Source: an uncultured Bacteroidales bacterium
Lineage (GTDB): Bacteria; Bacteroidota; Bacteroidia; Bacteroidales; Paludibacteraceae
Direction of reading: 5' to 3'
NCBI GenBank assembly: GCA_944321745.1
Contig: CALUML010000010.1
Location: 1 to 35,094, forward strand
Length of the DNA stretch: 35,094 nt
The notes under the pieces are model-generated. The model was not told the DNA's origin. It worked only from the letters and a program-made list of their open reading frames with translations, and did no database searches. The position numbers and the translations under genes are program-made. Shown piece after piece: positions 16,373 through 25,294 of this stretch; positions within the stretch are counted from its first letter, which is position 1, and each line of letters begins with the position of its first letter.

Positions 16373-16455
16373 TTTATTTCAGATTTCAAATTTCAGATTT
16401 CAGATTTCAGATTTCAGATTGTTTCCCGCAGATGGCGCAGATGAACGCAGATGGT
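16373..16455 (-). repeat. Composite leader repeat abutting the B3/B4 gene
   Basis: Read on the minus strand, a stretch with three ATCTGCG-type units (about 16425-16455) leads through GGGAAACAATCT into heptads GAAATCT (three), GAAATTT, GAAATCT and GAAATAA, ending at the ATG at 16372. It is almost identical in order and sequence to 33624-33679 upstream of cstA. Next to it, at about 16466-16515, are two small palindromes (CGTAGGGC/GCCCTACG and AAGGCC/GGCCTT). Confidence 0.85.
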
Positions 16456-16539
16456 TTTCTCTGCCGTAGGGCGATGCCCTACGCTGAGGGCTACAAGGCC
16501 GTTGGCCTTGCATGGAAGGCGAAAGATTTTTCGCTTTTA

Positions 16540-16735
16540 CTTCTTGCTCCTTACTTCTTGCTCCTTACTTCTTGCTCCTTACTTCTTGCTCCTTACTTCT
16601 TGCTCCTTACTTCTTACTCCTTGCCTCTTGCCTCTTACTCCTTGCCTCTTGCTCTTTGCCTCTTACTCTTTGCCTCTTACTCCTTGCCTCTTGCCTCTTG
16701 CCTCTTACTCCTTGCCTCTTGCTTCTTGCTCTTTG
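16540..16735. repeat. 28-unit heptanucleotide array, pyrimidine-rich
   Basis: Exactly 28 contiguous 7-nt units fit CYYCTTR with few exceptions. First CTTCTTG and CTCCTTA alternate (ten units), then CCTCTTG, CCTCTTA, CTCCTTG and CTCTTTG are mixed. The plus strand is almost pure pyrimidine apart from the last base of each unit. The lack of stop codons leaves all three plus frames open, which produces false ORFs. It lies between the divergent B3/B4 and outer-membrane genes. Confidence 0.92.
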
Positions 16736-16843
16736 CCTGCAAAATTAGCATTTGTTTTTCATCCCGGCACATAAGTCTGCTTTTTTCCCGCCGGGAGAGG
16801 TAAAAAGCGGCGGCCATCATGCTGATATTTGGAAAGAATGCTT

Positions 16844-16851
16844 TACCTTTG
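16844..16851 (+). promoter_or_regulatory. Promoter -7 element of the outer-membrane protein gene
   Basis: TACCTTTG lies 34 nt upstream of the ATG at 16886. A TTTG upstream is only 12 nt away, so the -33 element is uncertain. Confidence 0.55.
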
Positions 16852-16885
16852 CGATGCGTATATAACCAACAAACCAGTTATAATT

Positions 16886-17581
16886 ATGAGAGCAACTAAG
16901 TTATGGCTCGCCTTCGTGGCGGCAAGCCTCGTGTCGATGGGAGCAATGGCACAAGGCATTCATGTGGGTTATGTTCAGTCCAGGTTCAGCACCGCCATCG
17001 GCGACGGCGCGCCCAGCAAGAGCGAGGCCATGAACGGCTTCGAGGCGGGCTTCGACCAGACGTTCAAGATTGCCAAGGGCATCATCGCCGTGGATTACGG
17101 GCTGAATTACACGTACCTGGCATCTGAGGCGGCATCCGCTGAAGCGGGCGACCTGATGAGCGTGTCCGGCAGAATGAAAAACCACTACCTCGACATCCCC
17201 GTACACCTGCAAATAGGCGTGCCCATCCTGGGAGTGGTACGCGTGTTTGCCTATGGCGGACCGAAGTTCATCGTGGGACTTTCGTCCAAGACCACCGTGG
17301 ACATGGACGTCGCAGGCACATCGACCACCGTGACCTACAACCACTACAACGGCAAGGTGACGGCTCCGGGACTGAGCGATGACGAATTGGGCAACGCCTC
17401 GGACGACACGGGCACTTTCAAACGCTTCGACATCATGATGGGCGTGGGCGGCGGCGTGGAACTGTTCAAGCACCTCACCGTGAAGGCAGGCTACGAATGG
17501 GGACTGATGAACCTGTCGAAGGCCGACGGCATGACCATCAACCGCAACCAGTTCGTGGTGTCCGCCGGGCTGTCGTTCTAA
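16886..17581 (+). CDS. Outer-membrane beta-barrel protein (small OmpX/OmpW-like barrel)
   Basis: This 231-residue protein has a clear signal peptide (KLWLAFVAASLVSMGAMAQ, residues 5-23). The mature part is made of amphipathic strands such as VDYGLNYTYLAS, YLDIPVHLQIGVPI and VFAYGGPKFIVGLSS, and ends FVVSAGLSF with a terminal Phe, as in 8-10-stranded barrels. YLDIPV.L is typical of the Bacteroidota outer-membrane beta-barrel family. ATG 16886 is chosen because an in-frame extension to 16829 overlaps the promoter and lacks a signal peptide at its start. It is followed by a large palindrome. Function unknown. Confidence 0.85.
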   Translation: MRATKLWLAFVAASLVSMGAMAQGIHVGYVQSRFSTAIGDGAPSKSEAMNGFEAGFDQTFKIAKGIIAVDYGLNYTYLASEAASAEAGDLMSVSGRMKNHYLDIPVHLQIGVPILGVVRVFAYGGPKFIVGLSSKTTVDMDVAGTSTTVTYNHYNGKVTAPGLSDDELGNASDDTGTFKRFDIMMGVGGGVELFKHLTVKAGYEWGLMNLSKADGMTINRNQFVVSAGLSF

Positions 17582-17596
17582 AGGATTTGGCAGGAC

Positions 17597-17666
17597 GCAA
17601 ATGGCGCGAATAGCGCGGGTGAACGCAAACCGATCTGCGTTTGTCCGCGCTATTCGCGTTGTTTGC
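17597..17666 (+). terminator. Large palindromic repeat, candidate terminator
   Basis: The 31-nt arms 17597-17627 and 17636-17666 are inverted copies with 25 matches, including a perfect 14-nt core (CGCGAATAGCGCGG). The loop is 8 nt. It sits 16 nt after the barrel gene stop and could end its transcript, but lacks an immediate U-run. It is related to the other CGCGNAT intergenic palindromes. Confidence 0.5.
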
Positions 17667-17711
17667 ATCCCGCCGCGCCGTGTGCCTTTTTCATCTTTTA
17701 ACAGAAAGTAT

Positions 17712-17719
17712 TATCTTTG
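17712..17719 (+). promoter_or_regulatory. Promoter -7 element of the GNAT-like gene
   Basis: TATCTTTG lies 24 nt upstream of the ATG at 17744; the -33 element is weak. It argues for ATG 17744 over the longer in-frame reading from 17717, which would begin inside this element. Confidence 0.6.
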
Positions 17720-17743
17720 CCCCGTAATTTAAACCAAATAAAC

Positions 17744-18880
17744 ATGCCGATAGAGATACGAGAAGCCCGGACGCGCCGCGAGATGAAACAATTCGTGCGC
17801 TTCGGCAACAAACTCTACGAGGGCAACGAGTACTTCTGCCCCCAACTGGAATTCGACGAGCTGGACACGCTCAACCCCAAGAAAAATCCCGCATTCGAAG
17901 TATGTGAATCCGTATATTACACCGCCTGGCGCGACGGGCGCATGGTGGGGCGCATCGCCGGCATCGTGAACCGCGAGGCCAACCAGCACTGGGGCGTGAA
18001 GAAGGTACGCTTCGGGTGGTTCGACTTCGTGGACGACCCCGAGGTGTCCCGCGCCCTGCTCGACAAGGTCGTGGAATGGGGCAAAGCCAAGGGCATGGAC
18101 ACCCTCAACGGACCGGTGGGCTTCACCGACTTCGACCACCAGGGGCTGCTGCTCGAAGGCTACGAATACAACTCGCCCATGGCCAGCCTGTACAACTACC
18201 CCTACTACGTGAAGCACTTCGAGGACTACGGCCTCACCAAGGAAAGCGACTGGATAGAATTCCGCATCTTTCCGCCCAAGGACGTGCCCGAACGTCTCGA
18301 ACGCATTGCCAACATCGTGATGCAGAAATACAACCTGAAGGTGGACAAGGTGCGCTCGGGCAAGGAAGCCATCCGCAAGTACGGCCACCAGTTCTTCGAC
18401 GTGGTGGACAAGGCCTACATGCCGCTGTACAACTACTCGCCCCTCACCCAACGGCAGAAAGAGCACTACACCAATATGTACATCCCGCTGGTGAACTACG
18501 ACTTCGCCACCATCATCACCAACGAGCACGACGAGATAGTGGGCTTCGGCGTGGGCATGCCCGACATCTCCGACGCGCTGCGCCGCTGCCGGGGGCGGCT
18601 CTTCCCCTTCGGCTTCGTGCACGTGCTGCGGGCGTTGAAGGCCAAAAAATTCACCGACTTCGACCTGCTGCTCATCGCCGTGCGCCCCGACTACCAGAAC
18701 AAGGGCGTGAACGCCATCTTCTTCCACGACCAAATCAAGTACTTCAACCAATACGGCGTGCTCCGCGCCGAAACCACCTCCATCCTGGAAACCAACGCCA
18801 AGAACCAGGCCAACTGGGAATACTTCGAGCGCATCCAGCACAAGCGGCGGCGGGCATACGTGAAGAGAATTGATAATTGA
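17744..18880 (+). CDS. GNAT-like N-acyltransferase of unknown substrate
   Basis: This 378-residue soluble protein is without a signal peptide. The C-terminal half has a GNAT-type layout: IITNEHDEIVGFGVGMPDIS (strand pair before the cofactor site), FDLLLIAVRPDYQNKGVNAIFF (a beta4-like V.P.YQ.KG acyl-CoA loop, about 313-334), then AETTSILETNAKNQANWEYFE. The N-terminal half carries GPVGFTDFDHQGLLLEGYEYNSPM. This architecture is conserved in Bacteroidota and is often annotated only as hypothetical. An acyl transfer reaction is likely; the acceptor is unknown. The gene stands alone. Its last codons and stop lie inside ATTGATA/ATTGAAA heptads (18871-18893). Confidence 0.75.
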   Translation: MPIEIREARTRREMKQFVRFGNKLYEGNEYFCPQLEFDELDTLNPKKNPAFEVCESVYYTAWRDGRMVGRIAGIVNREANQHWGVKKVRFGWFDFVDDPEVSRALLDKVVEWGKAKGMDTLNGPVGFTDFDHQGLLLEGYEYNSPMASLYNYPYYVKHFEDYGLTKESDWIEFRIFPPKDVPERLERIANIVMQKYNLKVDKVRSGKEAIRKYGHQFFDVVDKAYMPLYNYSPLTQRQKEHYTNMYIPLVNYDFATIITNEHDEIVGFGVGMPDISDALRRCRGRLFPFGFVHVLRALKAKKFTDFDLLLIAVRPDYQNKGVNAIFFHDQIKYFNQYGVLRAETTSILETNAKNQANWEYFERIQHKRRRAYVKRIDN

Positions 18881-18930
18881 AAATTGAAAACGGGCATCTT
18901 CAAACAAAAGCACTGACAATCATTTACCCT

Positions 18931-19116
18931 TAATCCCAAATCGATCATTAGGCTTTGTCTGATTTCTGTTCTTATAGTTATAGCGAGCGGTTTTTGGTTG
19001 CTTATCTCGAAGGTATAGCGGGCTATGTCGAGAGGAAAGGCGGCAAAAAACGCCGTCACAAGACGGAAAGAAGGTAAAGATATTCTGCGAATGGTCTAAT
19101 GACCGATTTGGGATAA
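18931..19116. mobile_element. MITE-like element with 20-bp terminal inverted repeats
   Basis: The ends 18934-18953 and 19094-19113 are inverted copies with 18 of 20 matches, starting TCCCAAATCG. Both outer edges are bordered by TAA in direct orientation (18931-18933 and 19114-19116), a possible 3-bp target duplication. The 180-bp interior has no transposase ORF and contains several hairpins (for example TCTCGA/TCGAGA enclosing ATAGC/GCTAT, and CCGTC/GACGG). I read it as a non-autonomous element or an IS deletion remnant. Confidence 0.6.
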
Positions 19117-19354
19117 TCTGACAAATTCGTGTCCGTTCTTGCTTTGATACGTCTTGATGAACCCTGCTACAGGAGTTTTGCAGACACTTTTTATGCAATA
19201 TTAACATGTGTCAGTGTCTGTGTTTGCAAATATCATCTTTTTCCTGTAACTTTGCTCATGCAAAGCAATAAGCGAAGTGCATTCCCGCACAAAAGCCGCC
19301 CACCTGCCCTTATCATCCCTCCACCCCTTCTTTCCTTTGTAAGCAACAGGTGCA

Positions 19355-19499
19355 ACCCTTTTGCCTAAAGGGGTACGACCCTTTTGCCTAAAGGGGTGCG
19401 ACCCTTTTGCCTAAAGGGGTATGACCCTTTTGCCTAAAGGGGTACGACCCTTTTGCCTAAAGGGGTATGACCCTTTTGCCTAAATGGGTGCGACCCTTT
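19355..19499. repeat. 23-bp tandem hairpin repeats, six units
   Basis: Six contiguous 23-nt units are followed by a partial seventh. Each carries ACCCTTTTGCCTAAAGGGGT, which can fold on itself (ACCC..TTT with AAA..GGGT, one bulge), plus a variable TACG, TGCG or TATG spacer. Nearly all differences between units are in that spacer. 23 is not a multiple of 3 and there are no unique spacers, so it is neither coding nor a CRISPR array. It lies in the gap between the GNAT-like gene and susC. Confidence 0.9.
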
Positions 19500-20012
19500 G
19501 TTCCATCTATACATATAGGATAATAATCAACGCATTATCGCCCATCCACCTCCAACCGGGCTTCACATGTTAAGGAGACCATCCGCCCCTACAAGTATCA
19601 TGCCAAAGAAAAGAAGTTGCGGAAAGATTGGTTAAATATCTTTAATGTACTTCCTTCAGGGAGATTGGGGGATTGTCCGTGTTTCCCGTGTATTTCGTGG
19701 GGCAAACGTCATCTTGATATACCTTCTACCCGTAAGGAGGAAGTTCATTAACGTTCATTCATGCCATTCACGCCATTTGTGTACCTCAGGGCAGATTTTC
19801 TGGGGGCAAAGAAAATTTTTCGTATTAAAATACATGACGAATCAATAAAGTTTCTTATCTTTGACCGCGAAAGGGTGGCGAAGCCATGCGGACAGGAAGG
19901 CCTCCCTTTTCATAATAAGTGCATATTCTTTCAGACTTGTCGCTTTTTGAGAATGAAAGCATGAAAATGTCATTGAAAAGCGAGAAAAAAGAAAAGGATT
20001 AACACTAAATTC
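19500..20012. other. Gene-free remainder of the gap before susC
   Basis: No credible gene is seen. It holds a TATCTTTG motif at 19856-19863 on the plus strand, without a convincing -33 element. A GTGTTTCCCGTGTATTTCGTG-type repetitive phrase lies at about 19679-19700. Short ORFs here lack any recognisable feature. Confidence 0.5.
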
Positions 20013-20043
20013 TTGTTTCGTTAGCATTATTTCAATAATTTTG
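20013..20043 (+). promoter_or_regulatory. Promoter of the susC locus
   Basis: TTG (20013-20015) lies 20 nt upstream of TAATTTTG (20036-20043). The transcript would carry a leader of about 145 nt with a CCGCAGAT-type repeat half (about 20065-20095) and four heptads CTTGTAA, CTTGTAA, CTCGTAG, CTTGTAG (about 20134-20161) before the ATG at 20196. Confidence 0.65.
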
Positions 20044-20195
20044 CGCTCCGTTTTGAGAGAGGTTCCCGCAGATGGTACGGGTGGACGCAGATGGGCAGGA
20101 CAAGAGTGACTCGTTCTTATAGGTTGGAATCCTTGTAACTTGTAACTCGTAGCTTGTAGCTATATATAATAATGTATAATGTTTAATTGAAGTAA

Positions 20196-23100
20196 ATGAG
20201 AAAACTGACTTTCTTTGTTACGTGCTTGTTTGTAAGCATTTTCTCATGTTTTGCTCAGGAGACCATCATTACCGGGACGGTGTATGATGACCAGGGCGAA
20301 ACGGCCATCGGAGCCAGCATCATGGTGGAAGGGACGACCGTGGGAACGGTGACCGACTTCGATGGTAATTTTTCATTGGCCGTGCCGGAAGGGGCAACGC
20401 ATGTGGTTGTGTCCTATGTGGGCTTCGAATCGCAGACGCTTCCCATTCAGCCGGTGATGAAAATTAATTTGAAGGGTGACACACAGGAACTGGAAGAAGT
20501 GGTGGTCACCGGGTATCAAAAGATAGACCGGAAGATGTTTACCGGTGCGGCTGCGATTGTGAGCGGTGAGGATGCGTTGGTAGACGGGGGATCGGACGTG
20601 AGCCGCATGCTGCAAGGTAAAACGGCAGGTGTACAGGTAACCAACGTCTCCAGCACGTTCGGGGCCGCACCGAAGCTGCGCGTGCGCGGTGCTTCCTCTA
20701 TATATGGCAACTCCAACCCCTTGTGGGTAGTCGATGGCGTGGTGCTGGACGACGTGGTGGATGTGTCGGCGGATGACCTCTCGTCCGGTAATGCGGAGAC
20801 CTTGATCAGTTCGGCTGTGGCGGGTTTGAACCCCGATGACATCGAGTCGTTCCAGATATTGAAGGATGCCTCGGCCACGGCTTTGTATGGGGCACGCGCC
20901 ATGAACGGCGTTATCGTAATCACCACCAAGCGCGGACGCAAGGGTAGCAGCTCCATTAACTACACGGGCGAATTTACCATGCGCCTGAAACCGAGCTACC
21001 GGGAATACGACATTATGAATTCGCAAGACCAGATGTCCGTGTTCCAGGAAATGGCGGCCAAAGGGCACTTGAACCCGGCCACCATGTACTTGGCGCAGGA
21101 TGGGGGCGTATATAATAAGATGTACCAGCTCATCGACCAGGCTTTGCCGGGCGGTGGTTATGCTTTGGCCAACACGGCGGAAGCCCGCACGGCCTACCTG
21201 CATGATGCCGAGTTGCGCAATACGGACTGGTTCGATGAATTGTTCCGTCCCTCGGTGCAGCAGCGTCACGCCGTGTCGTTCTCGTCGGGTACGGAAAAAT
21301 CATCCACCTACGCCTCGTTCAGTGCCTTGCTCGACCCGGGGTGGACGTATGCGGACAAAGTGAACCTCTATACGTTCAACATGAACACGAACCACGACAT
21401 TACCAAGTGGCTGAACATCGGCATCCTGGGTAGTGCCTCGTATCGTAAGCAGAAAGCACCCGGTACGCTCGACCAGACCACCGACGTGGTGACGGGCGAG
21501 TACACGCGCGACTTTGACATCAACCCCTTCAGCTACGCTTTGAACTCATCGCGCACGATGGATGCGCACGAAACCTACCGGCGTAACTATGCGGGCTTCA
21601 ACATTCACGATGAAATAGCCAACAACTACATCGACCTTGACATGTTGGACACCAAGATGCAAATCGACTTGTCTATCAAGCCGGTGGAAGGATTGGAACT
21701 GAACGCCTTGGGATCGGTGCGCTATGTGAAGACCACCCGCGAACACAAAATCACGGACAATTCGAACATGGCGAATGCTTACCGTGCGTACGACAACTCG
21801 ACCATCATTGACAGCAACAACTTCCTGTGGAGCGACCCGGACAACCCGGATGCCGACCCCATCGTGGTGATGCCGCAGGGCGGGTTCTACAACACGCAGG
21901 ACAATACCTTGTTGAGCATGTACGGACGTGCGTCGGCCAATTACAACAAGATGTTTACCAGTGGCGATTACAGTCACGCCATCAACTTCCTGGCAGGTGC
22001 TGAAGTGCGTTCGACCGACCGCATGGACCGCAGCAACGATGGTTACGGCTACTTGTGGGCTACGGGCGTGCCGGTAACGGACTACCGCCTCATGCGCAAG
22101 ATGCTCGACTCGGGCGACACGTATTTTACGATGACCGAAACGTTCGACCGTTCGGTAGGCTTCTTCGCCACGGGTACTTACTCGTTCAACGGTACATATA
22201 CGCTGAACGGTACTATCCGTACCGAAGGTTCGAACCAGATGGGTGAGTCGCCCCGCAGCCGCTGGTTGCCTACGTGGAATATCAGTGGTTCGTGGAACGC
22301 GAAGAACGAACCGTTCTTGCAGGACGTGAACGCCATCTCCAACTTGACCCTGCGCGCCACCTACGGGCTGACCGCTATCACGGGGGCTTATGTAAACGCC
22401 AACGCCATTTACTTGGCTGCTACCACGTACCGTCCCTTCCAGGACGACCGCGAAGTGTACTACTACATCGATGCGCTTGAAAACCGCGACATCACGTGGG
22501 AAAAGACCAAGGAAACCAACATCGGGTTGGATTTGGGTTTCGTCAACGGACGTATCAACTTCTCGGCCGACGTGTATTGGAAGAACGGGTACGACCTCAT
22601 CGGGCTGATGCGCAACTCGGGTGTCGGCGGGCAGTACTTGAAGTACGGTAACTTTGCCGACATGAAGTCGAACGGGTTCGAATTCATGATCAATACGCTG
22701 AACATCGACCGCAAGGACTTCAGCTGGAGCAACATGTTGACTTTCTCGTTCAACCAGAACGAAATTACCAACCTGCACACCACCAACCGCATCATCGACA
22801 TGGTGACGGGTACGGGTGCGCCGGTGGAAGGCTACAGTTCGCGAAGCTTGTTCTCCATCCCCTTTGCCGGACTGGACGAAGACGGTTTCCCCACGTTCTG
22901 GGACAAGGACGGCAACCGCGTGCATTACATCAACTTCCAGGACCGCACTAACATCGAGGATTATTTGAAGTACGAAGGCACCATCGACCCGAAAATCACG
23001 GGTGGGTTTGAAAACACGTTGAAGTATAAGAACTTCACTTTCTCGTTGTTCTTCACCTACCAGTTCGGCAGCGTGCTGCGCCTGTATGAATCGTTTGACT

Positions 23101-23504
23101 CGGAATATTCGGACATCGATGCGTTCACCAACGACATGAAGAACCGCTGGGTGCGCCCGGGCGATGAAAACGTGACGAACGTGCCGGTCATCCCCTCTGC
23201 TTTGCAGTTGCAGCAGAACTCCGACTTGGATGTAGCTTATAACGCTTATAACTATTCTACAGAGCGGGTGGCCAAGGGCGATTTCATCCGTTTGAAGGAC
23301 GTATCGCTTACGTACGATTTCGATCGTAAGCTCATCGAAAAGGCCAAACTGACCAAGTTGCAGTTGAAGTTTGTCGCTTCGAACGTGTGGCTGATTTATT
23401 CGGACAAACGTTTGAACGGGCAAGACCCCGAATTTACCCGCAGTGGTGGTGTGGCTCTGCCTACGCCCCACCAGTTCACCTTGTCCATCCGGGCCGGGTT
23501 CTAA
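20196..23504 (+). CDS. SusC/RagA-family TonB-dependent outer-membrane transporter
   Basis: This 1102-residue protein imports a bound ligand across the outer membrane with energy from TonB. The signal peptide is residues 1-20 (cut before QET). Residues 25-92 form a carboxypeptidase-regulatory-like domain (TGTVYDDQGETAIGAS, TDFDGNFSL, YVGFES). A TonB-box-like EVVVTGYQ lies at 101-108. The plug follows (VDGGSDVSRMLQGKTAGVQV, SIYGNSNPLWVVDGVVLDD, DASATALYGARAMNGVIVITTK), then the 22-strand barrel ending TLSIRAGF. Length is normal for SusC. It has no N-terminal sigma/anti-sigma signalling extension, and no regulator gene is adjacent. SusD follows 60 nt downstream. The substrate is not evident; the metallopeptidase downstream suggests peptide or glycoprotein rather than polysaccharide, and no glycoside hydrolase is present. 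Confidence 0.97.
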   Translation: MRKLTFFVTCLFVSIFSCFAQETIITGTVYDDQGETAIGASIMVEGTTVGTVTDFDGNFSLAVPEGATHVVVSYVGFESQTLPIQPVMKINLKGDTQELEEVVVTGYQKIDRKMFTGAAAIVSGEDALVDGGSDVSRMLQGKTAGVQVTNVSSTFGAAPKLRVRGASSIYGNSNPLWVVDGVVLDDVVDVSADDLSSGNAETLISSAVAGLNPDDIESFQILKDASATALYGARAMNGVIVITTKRGRKGSSSINYTGEFTMRLKPSYREYDIMNSQDQMSVFQEMAAKGHLNPATMYLAQDGGVYNKMYQLIDQALPGGGYALANTAEARTAYLHDAELRNTDWFDELFRPSVQQRHAVSFSSGTEKSSTYASFSALLDPGWTYADKVNLYTFNMNTNHDITKWLNIGILGSASYRKQKAPGTLDQTTDVVTGEYTRDFDINPFSYALNSSRTMDAHETYRRNYAGFNIHDEIANNYIDLDMLDTKMQIDLSIKPVEGLELNALGSVRYVKTTREHKITDNSNMANAYRAYDNSTIIDSNNFLWSDPDNPDADPIVVMPQGGFYNTQDNTLLSMYGRASANYNKMFTSGDYSHAINFLAGAEVRSTDRMDRSNDGYGYLWATGVPVTDYRLMRKMLDSGDTYFTMTETFDRSVGFFATGTYSFNGTYTLNGTIRTEGSNQMGESPRSRWLPTWNISGSWNAKNEPFLQDVNAISNLTLRATYGLTAITGAYVNANAIYLAATTYRPFQDDREVYYYIDALENRDITWEKTKETNIGLDLGFVNGRINFSADVYWKNGYDLIGLMRNSGVGGQYLKYGNFADMKSNGFEFMINTLNIDRKDFSWSNMLTFSFNQNEITNLHTTNRIIDMVTGTGAPVEGYSSRSLFSIPFAGLDEDGFPTFWDKDGNRVHYINFQDRTNIEDYLKYEGTIDPKITGGFENTLKYKNFTFSLFFTYQFGSVLRLYESFDSEYSDIDAFTNDMKNRWVRPGDENVTNVPVIPSALQLQQNSDLDVAYNAYNYSTERVAKGDFIRLKDVSLTYDFDRKLIEKAKLTKLQLKFVASNVWLIYSDKRLNGQDPEFTRSGGVALPTPHQFTLSIRAGF

Positions 23505-23563
23505 GGAAAAATGAGCAGGAAGTAAAAAAGGAGAAAGTGAAAAGTAATTTCAATAAGATGTAT

Positions 23564-25279
23564 ATGAAGAAATATATTGCAATGTGTGTGGTGGTGCTGG
23601 GCTTCATGAGTTGCAACAACTTCTTGAGCAAGAACCCGGACAACCGTACGGATATAGACTCCAAGGAAGCGATACAGTCCATGCTGGTGTCGGCCTATCC
23701 CGATTGGTCGTATGTGTGGATGGCTGAACTGATGAGCGACAATGTGACTGATGTAGGGACGATTGCCCCGTATTCAGATGTAACCGTGCAACAGATATAC
23801 AACTGGCAGGATGTGGATGATGAAACGCAGGACACCCCGGCGGGGTATTGGAACCGGGCGTACAATGCCATCTCGCACGCCAACACGGTGCTCGAAGCTA
23901 TCGACCGCCTGGTGGCCGATGGAACCTATGCCGAGAGCGACCTCTCGGCGCAGCGCGGCGAAGCCTTGATGGCGCGTGCCTACGCCCACTTCATGCTGGT
24001 GAACCTCTTTGCCGAGCATTACAACCCCAATACGGCGGCTACTACGCTGTCCATCCCGTACGTGACGGAAGTGGAAAAAGTGCCCAATGTAACTTACACG
24101 CGCTTGTCGGTACAGGAAGTGTACGACTTGATTGAAAAAGACATCCAGACGGCTATGCCGTATGACCCGGCGAAATCGGATGCAGAGCAAGCTCCGACGC
24201 TGATGAGCGATGCGGAAATGTCCAACAAGTCTTGGCACATGAACACAAAGGCGGCTGCCACGTTTGCTTCGCGTTTTTATTTGTGGCGAGGTTTGAAAGA
24301 CAAAAACGATTGGAAACGGGTTGTCCATTATGCGGACATAGCGTTGGGTAATGACCCGGTGGCTGCTTTGCGCGATTGGTCGTTGGCCAGTTCTACCATG
24401 AGCGGTGAAAATGCCATGTCGTGGGATGCGTTTGCGCAGGAATATACCCGTTCGCGCGTGTCGGCCAATTTGGAGCTGAAGGAGTGCATCTCCAGCGGGG
24501 CCAATGACCGTGCGGCATTGTATCGTTACACCATGTCGGATGCCTTGCAACGTGAAATCATCGGTTTTTCCAGTGATGTATTCCCTACTGCTACGCGAAT
24601 TAACCACTTGTTTTATTGCATGGCGTTGGGTTATACCACGTATGATTGCTATTTCATTTATAAGTTGAAGGAAGAGTTTCAGCGTGACGGGGTGAATGCC
24701 AATTACGGCATACCTTATGTGATGTATCCCCTGTTTGTGACCGAAGAAGCACTCTTCAACAAAGCGGAGGCTTTGGTGATGATGGAGGACTACCAAGGAG
24801 CGATTGACTTGTTGGATGTTTATTTTGAAAAGCGTACCGAGATACCCGAAGGTCAGTCTTACAGCAAGGAAGTATATGGGGTAACCCCTGAACGTATTCG
24901 CGCTTTGTATAGCGGTACGGAGAACCATGGTGATATCAATCCGCATTACGCGCTGACTGAAGAGCAGAAGACATATTTGAAATGCCTCATGCGTATTCGT
25001 CGCACGGAGTTCATTCACGAAGGGTTGCGGTGGTTTGATATCAAGCGGATGCATATAGAGGTGCGCCATGCTAATATGAATGGTGTGACTAATGTGTTGA
25101 CACCGGACGACGAACGGCGTGTTTTAGCTATTCCGGAAGCGGCTTTGGCTTCGGGTTTGCTTCTTGACGGTCAGTTGCCGGAAGTGAAAAAAGTGCAGGC
25201 AGTGACGGTGGAAGATAAGCCGCAGGCCATGTATACAAGGCCAAAATTTGATGCCGAAGGAAACGAAATAGATTTTTAA
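23564..25279 (+). CDS. SusD/RagB-family substrate-binding lipoprotein
   Basis: This 571-residue surface lipoprotein caps the SusC barrel and binds the ligand. The lipobox ends in Cys17 (LGFMSC), followed by NNFLSKNPDN. Helical TPR-like segments are recognisable: RAYNAISHANTVLEAIDRL, AQRGEALMARAYAHFMLVNLFAEHY, LSIPYVTEVE, VYDLIEKDIQTA, and the C-terminal YLKCLMRIRRTEFIHEGLRWFDIKR with VLAIPEAAL close to the end. These are hallmarks of RagB/SusD. In-frame ATGs exist at 23558 and 23564; both give the same lipobox and I chose the second. It is in one apparent operon with susC and the three genes downstream. Confidence 0.95.
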   Translation: MKKYIAMCVVVLGFMSCNNFLSKNPDNRTDIDSKEAIQSMLVSAYPDWSYVWMAELMSDNVTDVGTIAPYSDVTVQQIYNWQDVDDETQDTPAGYWNRAYNAISHANTVLEAIDRLVADGTYAESDLSAQRGEALMARAYAHFMLVNLFAEHYNPNTAATTLSIPYVTEVEKVPNVTYTRLSVQEVYDLIEKDIQTAMPYDPAKSDAEQAPTLMSDAEMSNKSWHMNTKAAATFASRFYLWRGLKDKNDWKRVVHYADIALGNDPVAALRDWSLASSTMSGENAMSWDAFAQEYTRSRVSANLELKECISSGANDRAALYRYTMSDALQREIIGFSSDVFPTATRINHLFYCMALGYTTYDCYFIYKLKEEFQRDGVNANYGIPYVMYPLFVTEEALFNKAEALVMMEDYQGAIDLLDVYFEKRTEIPEGQSYSKEVYGVTPERIRALYSGTENHGDINPHYALTEEQKTYLKCLMRIRRTEFIHEGLRWFDIKRMHIEVRHANMNGVTNVLTPDDERRVLAIPEAALASGLLLDGQLPEVKKVQAVTVEDKPQAMYTRPKFDAEGNEIDF

Positions 25280-25294
25280 ATATTGAAAACGGAT

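Noticed and set aside
16451-16803. Three overlapping plus-strand ORFs rich in Leu, Ser and Tyr
   Set aside because: They are produced by the stop-free 7-nt array read in three frames and have no gene features.
18920-19207. 95-codon minus-strand ORF over the MITE-like element
   Set aside because: It crosses both inverted-repeat ends, has no homology that I recognise and no promoter.
19355-19499. Possible CRISPR array
   Set aside because: The units are contiguous with 4-nt linkers and no unique spacers, and no cas genes are near.
19645-19964. Two 67-codon ORFs before susC
   Set aside because: Composition is irregular, they overlap repeated intergenic phrases, and no start context or domain is visible.
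21546-23471. 641-codon open frame antisense to susC
   Set aside because: It is a codon-bias shadow of a clearly real gene; the composition is His/Val/Arg-rich with no domain.
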